NCBI GenBank assembly: GCA_034509495.1
Contig: CM067521.1
Location: forward strand, 3,959,564 to 4,023,563
From: Acestrorhynchus altus
Taxonomy: Eukaryota > Chordata > Actinopteri > Characiformes > Acestrorhynchidae
Length of the DNA: 64,000 nt
Reading direction: 5' to 3'
Below, piece after piece: positions 55,550 to 64,000 of the stretch. Numbering within the stretch: the stretch's first letter is position 1; each line of letters begins with the position of its first letter. The notes under the pieces are model-generated. The model was not told the DNA's origin. It saw nothing but the letters and a program-made list of their open reading frames with translations, and made no database searches. The translations under genes were made by a program, and so were the position numbers.

Positions 55550-56715
55550 CCTGATCCCTGTGGGGGGGGGGGCTTTTTTCAAGAAACAGCCTGTGCTCGT
55601 AAATATCATCAAAGGCTACCTTGAGGGTGTCTGTTAGATGGTTTGGGAAACAAATATTTAACAGGAAATGCTACTGGCAAGTATTCACCTTAATCCAGGG
55701 CCTTGTCTGTAAGATGATCGTTCTTATATTATGTGGAATTCAATTTCACATTACCTCGGACCACTCTGACGCTCCACTGCTTCAATCTCTCCTGGATTTA
55801 TTGGATCAGAGCTTTCATGTACTTGTCTGCTGCCCTCAGGTCGGGTTTTTTTACCTGCTCAGAAATGAAAAGCAAACATCATGAACATGAGTTGGCTTAA
55901 CATGTATGAAAGGCAGATTCCAATGAGATCCCGCTCCCAGTGTTGGGATATTTGTTTGGACATTGCGGATGGAGTTTAGACCCTCATAGCTTTGTGGACT
56001 TTAAGCTTTCCAGAAACGGGTCAGTGTGCTGCTGAGTATTGGTCTGAAACAAACTCACGTGGAGGCACCTTTGGCACAGTTGGCACACTTTTCGTGGGGC
56101 AAACACCCGTGTACCCCAACAGCCACTGATTTGTATCCTAAAGCTGAAGCACGTTTACAGACAGTTCACAAAGTCATTTTTTCATTTTTCCTTTAAAAGA
56201 CTTTTGTCAAAGTACCTTCAAGACATATGATGTATGTAAATGAGCTCTGATCAGATTGGCTGCCTTGCATTAGTATGACAGTGCTGGGTGATATGACCTC
56301 AAATCAATATCACAATTATTGGAACATTTTACCTCACTTCTGATTATTGTACGGTTGTTTTAATGAATAACAGTGTTTTTCTTTCCTACGAGCTGCGCTG
56401 TTTCACAGTTGACTCTGTGTTTGAGTTGTCCATGTTGCTTCTGTGTCTCAGACTGGACAGACTGGTCACGTGACTACATATACAGTAGGATGTTGTTAAT
56501 GGGACAGTACATGAACACGCACACAGCAAAGAGAATATTAATAGAATTAAAAACAAAACCATTGAAATAATCGTCAGGGGTAAGATCGAGTTCTGAGTAT
56601 TGTTTTTTTTATACATTTTTTATGACATTCTTCGAATTATCGGTTAGAATGAACATGTTTTAAAACTGATCCCAAAGTAGGAAGGTAACAGTACACCATA
56701 TTTTATTCTATAGCA
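55550..56715. other. Non-coding stretch, nothing recognised
   Basis: Poly-G run at about 55561-55570. Short frames at 55621-55884 and 56373-56570 lack any family signature. Confidence 0.4.
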
Positions 56716-57190
56716 TATTATATCTATATCGGGATATAAACAGAGCGGGATACGTGCTGAGTGGTTTATCGATATTAATATCTATATCGGGATATAAACA
56801 GAGCGGGATACGTGCTGAGTGATATATCGATGTTTATATCTATATCGGGATATAAACAGAGCGGGATATGGGCTGAGTGGTTTATCGATATTAATATCTA
56901 TATCGGGATATAAACAGAGCGGGATATGGGCTGAGTGGTTTATCGATATTAATATCTATATCGGGATATAAACAGAGCGGGATACGGGCTGAGTGATATA
57001 TCAATATTTATATCTATATCGGGATATAAACAGAGCGGGATACGGGCTGAGTGATATATCAATATTTATATCTATATCGGGATATAAACAGAGCGGGATA
57101 CGTGCTGAGTCATATATCGATGTTTATATCTATATCGGGATATAAACAGAGCGGGATATGGGCTGAGTGATATATCGATATTTATATCAA
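56716..57190. repeat. 58-bp AT-rich minisatellite, 8 copies
   Basis: The unit begins tatctatatcgggatataaa and continues cagagcgggata(c/t)gtgctgagtg. Copies start at 56721, 56779, 56837, 56895 and so on, every 58 bp, with very high identity. The segment tatcgggata is self-complementary in part. Confidence 0.95.
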
Positions 57191-57365
57191 GTTTTAAAGC
57201 TTTTAAATAATGTTCTGTTTCTATGGCATAAAATCAAATGTATGTTTACATGTTTAAATATAGTATAGAGAAGGGATTTCATGGGCTGTCCTAGTTTTTT
57301 CAGATTGTATTTTTTACATTATATATTGTATCGTATATGGGCATATAATATAATATATAACGTAC

Positions 57366-57385
57366 ACCCCCCCCCCCCCCCCCCT
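57366..57385. repeat. Poly-C tract
   Basis: About 19 consecutive C bases (G on the minus strand). Confidence 0.9.
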
Positions 57386-57389
57386 TATG

Positions 57390-58020
57390 TGGGATCCTAG
57401 GGTTGGATTCCCAGTTTGGGTGTGGGGCTATGCTGCACTACACCAGTAAGAGTCCATGTAAAAGACACTGCACTATACTGGCCCAAATAATATGAACAGC
57501 CACTCTGGATCAGTGTGGATCAACCTAAACACCATAAATAGTGACATCAGAACCTACTACTGAACAAGTGACTGTGGTTCCAAAAGCCCTGTAAGAAAAC
57601 TGTCAATCCTGACTTCATTAATGTAATATGTCCCAATATGTCTTGCGCACATCCTAGGAGACGTGTGGACATGTTTTAGCACCTTTATTCAGCAAATCGC
57701 TGCCCGGCAGAACTGAGAAGCTGAATGAGTGACGAGTGGTTTGCTGGTCAGTCGATGTGTTATTGACTTACCAGTGAATGAAAGCCTGTGTTGGGTACAG
57801 CCGTGACATCATGCCTGCAGGACATTATTGTTAGTCCTTTATTGTTTGACACTGTTCAGCTGAACTGTGTGTGTCAGCGAGGGTCGTTCTCAGGCTCATG
57901 ATGACACACTGTCTGTAGTGAAGTGAGGGCAGAGACGTCTGATGGTTGGTACACAAACAGCAGCGATCTCTTCACCGATTAGTTTTAATTACTAAATCAT
58001 TCTGAGTGTTCTACTGAACG
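57390..58020. other. Non-coding stretch, nothing recognised
   Basis: No exon, RNA gene or repeat shared within the window was identified. Confidence 0.4.
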
Positions 58021-58022
58021 CT

Positions 58023-58850
58023 TTAACGCTTAGAACCAGAGATCCGCACTTCACAGACCATTATATGCCATTTTCTAGGCTTCATAACTCAGGATCACAG
58101 TAACAGACAATATGCACATATCATAACGAACTAGAAGACCCCGACTCATCATTGTGTGATGAATTATCAGCGAGTAAACAAGCTCAGAAACAGCTCAAAT
58201 TCACTTGTTTCCAAATGAATGAAAACAACCATGTTTAACTGTCAAAGTGTACCTGCTCAACCTGCATACACTCTCTGACCGATCAATGAGAGGGGGCGGG
58301 GCTAATTACATCACTGACCCAGATATTGAGTTATAGAATAAAATGAGAAGGGAGGGGCTGTTTACTCTCTTTCTTTGGTCACACTGTGCTCAAATTTCAG
58401 AATAAAAGAAGGAATAACACTGATACATAAATTATAAAAATGATAAAGGATATTCAGACATTCAAACAAACTTTGTTTTTGTTTGTGTGTTTGAGTTTTT
58501 TTGGGACCACTATCAAGTGTTTTGAAAACGTTAGTATTATAAATTTCCTTGTCATTCTAATAACAAATAATGAATCAAATCAGCTCGAAAACACTCCGGA
58601 TGGTCAATTTCCAACAGGAATTCTGAGATGATAAGAAAAATAAACGCACATTTTTATTTCGTCCGATTTACACAAACATTTAGTCCTTCTAACGTCTCTA
58701 ATGAAGACAAATTTGAATAGTCTAGGATGTCCTGAAAATACCTACCTGGTATGTATGACTGTCTCCTATAAATATTATTTACATTTTCTGGTGAATTAAA
58801 AGTTTGTATGAAAACATCCCACAAAATTAGCCTAGGGTTCTTAAGGTTCA
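58023..58850 (+). mobile_element. piggyBac-like MITE family B, longest copy
   Basis: TTAACGCTTAGAACCAGAGA at the left. The right end, tagcctagggttcttaaggttc, is the mutated counterpart of TTAACCTTTAGAACTCTA in reverse. The internal landmarks are shared with the copies at 18990, 24035, 28255, 30900, 34990 and 52995. No transposase. Confidence 0.65.
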
Positions 58851-59440
58851 TGCTTTAATGTTCTAATTGCATTGCTGAATATTTGAATAATTAAATGCTC
58901 ATTCGTTTGTATAATGATGTAATTGCATTATTATGGTATCATTGTCAATATATTAGTGGCATAAAATGACAATAGTATTGTTTATTTCACAAATTTATGG
59001 GACAATATATCGAAGAAAAATATCGTCATCATTACAGGCCGAGGCCCAGTTCCAAACCCGTGATAACCCGATTGCATAGAGCTGGAGTGTTTGTGTGTCC
59101 GCCCTCAGTGGGGTTGTTCAGTGTCATGATGAGTGGGCAGTGAGTAATGCCTGGACTTCCAGTGCAGCTGACACAAGACAAAAACCCACTCAAGGATATT
59201 TCCTTTCCTTGTTTAGGCTTTACAAGAGATTCTAGTGGGAGTTGTGTGCTGCCTTTCACTGAGATTTAACGGTTTATTGTTGGGGCTCTGTGATCATCAA
59301 ATAGTCGGAAGGCTACCAGAGGCCCTTCTCATGACCCTCAACTGAGTATGTGACATCCATACTGGGATACACTTAGTGCTGGGCAATATGAATCATCTCA
59401 CTGGTATATTGGCACTGGTGTCAACACCTGGAGGCAACAC
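58851..59440. other. Non-coding stretch, nothing recognised
   Basis: No domain-bearing frame. Confidence 0.35.
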
Positions 59441-59758
59441 CTCCCCACCTCATCCCCATCTTCCCAACCCATCCAGAAGCACTGGATGGAGCTCCAACAT
59501 GCCAGAGAACACAGTTCCACTGCTCCACAGTTCAATCCTAGGGGGCTTTGTACCCCTCAAGCCCATGCCTGCATGGTGCCAATGGGTTCATGTCAATTTT
59601 TATGCCCCTGTCTAAATCCTATTCTACTGGAACTACTTCTCTACAGGGACTAGACAATCCATGTGTGCATTTGCACATCATTGTCAGCAATGAATGCAGC
59701 TTCGTAGTTGGATGCATTCATTACAAGGGGTGTCTACAAATTTTTGGACACATTGAGT
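59440..59758 (-). mobile_element. MITE family A copy
   Basis: agcactggatggagctccaa, agggggctttgtacccctca, and the end ggtgtctacaaatttttgga followed by cac, in reverse orientation. Confidence 0.7.
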
Positions 59759-59759
59759 A

Positions 59760-60455
59760 GGTCCTGCGTATGCACACAACACCTCTGAAGGTGCTCGGTG
59801 GTATATGGCACTGAGTCTAACCTTATGTGACCTACAGTAAATTGTGAGGTTGGTCCTCCAAGACCATCAGTGAGCCTTGGATGCTGATGAGCTAAGCTTC
59901 CTCACTGCTTTACAGGAGCCGCTGGACACAAATCATCAAAGTTACTTATTTCACCTGTACTACGATTGTGTAAACACCTAATGACTAATGACTAACGGTG
60001 TTTCTGAAGGCCAGGTGAATTAAAACATGTTCTGACATCCATCTTTGGGGAAGCACAACTGTGGGTCATTTATCTCGTATGAGTCTGAAGAGTTTTTACA
60101 CCGGTGGGGAAAATTCCACTGCTTGCCACAGTCTCATTGGCAGAAGTACGCTCATGGATGGAGGTCATGTCGGGTCCAGCACAGCTAGATTATTGGCAGT
60201 AATCTGCATAGCCTACAGTCAGCAGGCTGGTACAGAACTAGGCCAAAGACCAGCTAGTATATCTGTGTCATCTGGGTTTTTTAGTGTGAGAGTGTGAGGC
60301 AATATCACAGGCCTGTTTGTGAACGCACATTTCTGACGGGCCTGTTGAAAGGATGGGAATGCGTGCAGATCGAGTGTGTGATTGTGACTCTACAGGCAAG
60401 GATCTCAGTCCTGATCTGACTGTTCACACACACTCAAATCAACATTGCAGAGCAA
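59760..60455. other. Non-coding stretch, nothing recognised
   Basis: The frame at 60061-60297 has no family signature. Confidence 0.35.
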
Positions 60456-60456
60456 T

Positions 60457-60825
60457 ATAACATTTATTCATAGTACCACTGTGCTCTAGCAGAGAACCCC
60501 CTGGATGTTCCGATCCTTCGTTTTTACCACTGTGTTGTAGCAGAGCTTCCTCTGGATGTTCCAATCCTTCGTTTGTACCACTGTACTCTAGCAGAGAACT
60601 CCCTGGATATTCTGATCCTTCGTTTGTACCTCTGTACTCTAGCAGAGAACCCCCTGGATGTTCTGATCCTTCGTTTGTACCACTGTACTCTAGCAGAGCA
60701 TTCTCTGGATGGTCCGATTCTTGGTTTGTACCACTGTGTCGTAGTAGAGCTTCCTCTGGATGTTCTGACCCTTCGTTTGTACCACTGTACTCTAGCAGAG
60801 AACCCCCTGGATGTTCTGATCAGTA
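60457..60825. repeat. 51-bp minisatellite, 7 copies
   Basis: The unit runs ctggatgttctgatccttcg then tttgtaccactgtactctag then cagagaaccc. Copies start at 60501, 60552, 60603, 60654, 60705, 60756 and 60807. As 51 is a multiple of 3, both strands stay open (114 and 85 codons). Confidence 0.95.
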
Positions 60826-60829
60826 TATA

Positions 60830-61900
60830 AGTGGCATAAGATGGTCTAACAATATTGTTGTTTATCACAATACTTTCTGGGACAACACATCACAACAACA
60901 CTCACGTGAAATTTATCAGCAATAAATAATTGTGTGATTAGTTGTTTTAACTAAATGCTACAATTGCATTTGCTCACACTTTAATTCGGATCTGTATGTT
61001 CTGCATTTGTGCTCTGTTTGATGGAATCAGCCACTCCACAGCCAGTTAAGGGCTGCGTGTTTTCACTGAGGAAGTCAATGCAGCAGTGTCTCAACACACT
61101 CGCCCTGTAGCACCATTGTTGGCAGGGAAATGAATTCAGGCTATCACTTCTGCCTCGTGACTTTAGTGCATTTTAATTGGGTATCTCCTGATGCTGTTGG
61201 CTGCGTGATTGGTCAGTTGAGTTCCTCTGCAGATCATGAGTAGCGTAATGATTCCAGCTGGCCAGTGCTGCACTCTGTTCCCATGATGCCATGTGACAGA
61301 AGGGAAGCTAGTTGCAGGGGACACCGGAGAGGGTGTCTCTTTGTTTTAGGGTCCGGACCAGTTCGGAAATGGCACAGAGTGGCGTAGGGGTGGGTGGAGG
61401 GTTGGGCGGAGAGGGCACAGAAGGCACAGAGTTGTTTGTTTGGTTGCCAATCACACTCTGCTTTTGTTCCTGCTGGCGTTCCAACATCTGGAGGCTTTCC
61501 TCCAACATCAGTAGCGGAGCACCTGACCCACACGCTCTCTCTGTCCCTCAATGTCTCCTTTATACTGCAAAACCCACCATCAGCTCTGTTCTCACAGGCC
61601 ATGGAAACATGAAGAGCACAAGAGGAACCAGGCCACAATTTCTCAATTACTCCAGACTAGAGGTACAGGCCTGGATTAATAGTACAAATATTCAAAGTGT
61701 GCATGTGTAGCCCACCTTAACCCCTCCAGAGTCATTAGCATTAGTATAGAATGTGCAGCAGTGTGGTCTTAGAGGGCAGTGTGATCAGTATGGGGCTCTA
61801 CACTCAGGTCAGGTCACACATTTCCTTCAGAGAGGTCACCTGACTCACCACTGCCCACTGTTCCCGCAGTATCCGTCTCTCCACCAGACCTGTGATGGAA
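60830..61900. other. Non-coding stretch, nothing recognised
   Basis: Overlapping frames at 61234-61710 on both strands (up to 134 codons) are Gly/Pro-rich without domains or splice support. Confidence 0.35.
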
Positions 61901-61902
61901 AA

Positions 61903-61904
61903 GG

Positions 61905-61942
<38 letters not shown>
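61903..61942. repeat. (TG)n microsatellite
   Basis: About 19 TG units. Confidence 0.93.
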
Positions 61943-61943
<1 letters not shown>

Positions 61944-62082
61944 TGAGTTACATGAATGCTACCTGTGATGCTGTGTGTGTGTGAGTGGAACCTGAGCAGC
62001 CGTGACGGAATTGGGAGCGCAGCTCTATAAATAAATCACATCACCACTGACTCACTCTACACACCTCCGGACCAGCGAATGA

Positions 62083-62112
62083 GAGAAGGAGAGAGAGAGG
62101 GAGGGAGGGAGG

Positions 62113-62163
<51 letters not shown>
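62083..62163. repeat. (GA)n / (GGGA)n purine tract
   Basis: About 80 bp of unbroken purines. Confidence 0.95.
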
Positions 62164-62165
<2 letters not shown>

Positions 62166-62439
62166 AAAAAGAAGACAGTAGAGGACAAAACAAGACAAAG
62201 TGCATGTGGGAGACTATAAGAGACAGAAATAGATACCCGCCTGCACCCAGCCACACCATCTAATACCCACAGTGCTCATACCAACTTATAACTAGCCATA
62301 CTCATATCCATTCTTACCATAATATCTAAAACCATCTGTACCCACATTCTGACCCATGCCCATTCATATATAACCACACCAATCCATAGCCACATGTAAC
62401 CTTACCCATCTACACTTAATGCCATCCCTTTCACAAATG

Positions 62440-63845
62440 TATGCCCTTACATGTCCACATCTGTACCTATTAATACCTACACCTGTACTCACCTATACCC
62501 ATTAATACCTATACCCGTACTTACCAATACTCATTCCTACATAGAAACATACCCATTTATACCCATACCATACATATCTATACCCATACCCTACTATCAT
62601 TACCCATACCCATCCAGATCCATACCCATACCTTACCATCATTACCCATACCCATCCAGATCCATACCCATACCTTACCATCATTACCCATACCATCCAG
62701 ATCCATACCCATACTCCACATCATTACCATACCCAATCCAGATCCATACCCATATCTCTACTATCAATACCCATACCCATCCAGATCCATACCCATACCT
62801 TACCATCATTACCCATACCAATCCAGATCCATACCCATACCCTACTATCATTACCTTACACCCATCCAGATCCATGCCCATACCTACCATCATTACCCAT
62901 ACCCATCCAGGATCCACACTTATACCTGCCATCATTACCCATACCAACCAGGATCCATACCCATACCCTACTATCAATACCCATACCCATCCAGATCCAT
63001 ACCCATACCTTACCATCATTACCCATACCAATCCAGATCCATACCCATACCCTACTATCATTACCCATACCCATCCAGATCCATGCCCATACCTTACCAT
63101 CATTACCCATACCCATCCAGATCCACACCCATACCTTTACCATCATTACCCATACCTATTCAGATCCATAATCACCTAGCACTACCATCATTACCCATGT
63201 ACCAATCCAGATCCAAACCTATTCCTTACTATCATTACCCATACCCATTCAGATCCATACCCATATCTTGCCATTATTACCAATACCCATTTAGATCCAT
63301 ACCCATACCTTACCATCATTACCCATACCCATTAAGATCCATACCCATACCTTACCATCATTACCCATACCCATTCAGATCCATACCCATACCTTACCAT
63401 CATTACCCATACCCATTCAGATCCATACCCATACCTTGCCATCATTACCCATACCCATTCAGATCCATACCCATACCTACCATCATTACTCCATACCAAT
63501 CCAGATCCATACCCATATTCACTATCATTACCCATACCTATCCAGATCCATACCCATATTCTACCATCATTACCATACCCATTCAGATCCATACCCATAT
63601 TCCACCATCACACCACACCAATCCAGATCCATACCCATACCCTACTATCATTACCCATACCCATTCAGATCCATACCCATACTTTACCATCATTACCCAT
63701 ACCCATTCAGATCCATACCATACCTTACCATCATTACCCATAACACCCATCTACACTCATACCATATGCTACCCATACTCCATCCACACCATACCCATAC
63801 TCCATACCCACTCATACCCATGTTTATCCATACCCATCCACACCC
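62440..63845. repeat. 42-bp satellite array (cccatacccatccagatcca)
   Basis: About 30 units of roughly 42 bp (ttaccatcattacccatacc then catccagatccatacccata). As 42 is a multiple of 3, it encodes a 14-residue repeat (PYHHYPYPSRSIPI) with occasional indels, giving frames of 242 and 256 codons on the plus strand and Gly/Trp/Val-rich ones on the minus strand. No start context, splice site or known domain, so not called a gene. Confidence 0.93.
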
Positions 63846-64000
63846 ATGGATGAGTTGCACAAAAAAAAAAAATTGTTTCGTGTCGTTTTTAGTTTTGGTG
63901 CATCAACCCTGTGTCGCTTGTTGGCGTCATGTTTGCCGTGGTGAAGGCCTCCTTTTTCAGTGCAGAACTGAAGCAGAAAGTTGTCTGAGAATTCGATCTG
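63846..64000. other. Window edge, unassigned
   Basis: Poly-A run at 63861-63871, then 130 bp with no frame I can identify. Confidence 0.3.

Noticed and set aside
62451..63853. 242- and 256-codon frames resembling a Pro/Tyr/His repeat protein
   Set aside because: Product of a 42-bp tandem array; frame changes occur and no gene context is present.

Overview
This is nuclear DNA from a ray-finned fish. The evidence is intron-containing genes with GT-AG borders, many Tc1/mariner, hAT-like and piggyBac-like elements, an L2-type LINE fragment, a tRNA-derived SINE, long (TG)n tracts and many minisatellites. A teleost, probably an otophysan (characin or catfish relative), is an inference; no species can be named.

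Genes occupy mainly the first 22 kb. (1) 1707-2843, minus strand: a broken immunoglobulin-superfamily receptor (signal exon plus one Ig exon with two in-frame stops). (2) 4286-9258 minus and 9414-13866 plus: two intact-looking four-exon MHC genes, head to head, with only 155 bp between their start codons. One encodes a class II-type alpha chain (246 aa) and the other a class II-type beta chain (273 aa). The alpha chain Ig domain looks like beta-2-microglobulin. The first domain of the beta chain looks like a class I alpha2 domain, and its Ig domain like class I alpha3. That mixture is the described hallmark of the W-category of MHC, an ancient lineage with class II architecture and class I features. 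The shared promoter carries a clear interferon-stimulated response element and no recognisable S-X-Y module. (3) 17347-18333 plus: an intact aerolysin-like pore-forming protein with an N-terminal jacalin-type lectin domain (Dln1/natterin-like), with a visible TATA box and a non-coding first exon. (4) 20352-21954 plus: a three-exon multi-pass membrane protein of the rolling stone family.

From 22 to 48 kb I found no convincing protein-coding exon. The DNA is made of transposon remnants and tandem repeats. Around 48.3-48.85 kb there is a CpG-rich promoter with overlapping CRE/E-box motifs, GC boxes and a probable non-coding first exon with a strong splice donor. The rest of the window (48.8-64 kb) is probably intron or flanking DNA of that gene, again full of minisatellites and mobile elements.

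The left third reads as an innate/adaptive immune neighbourhood: an alpha/beta antigen-presenting-type receptor pair expressed from one interferon-type promoter, beside a pore-forming lectin. Whether these genes cooperate cannot be told from sequence.
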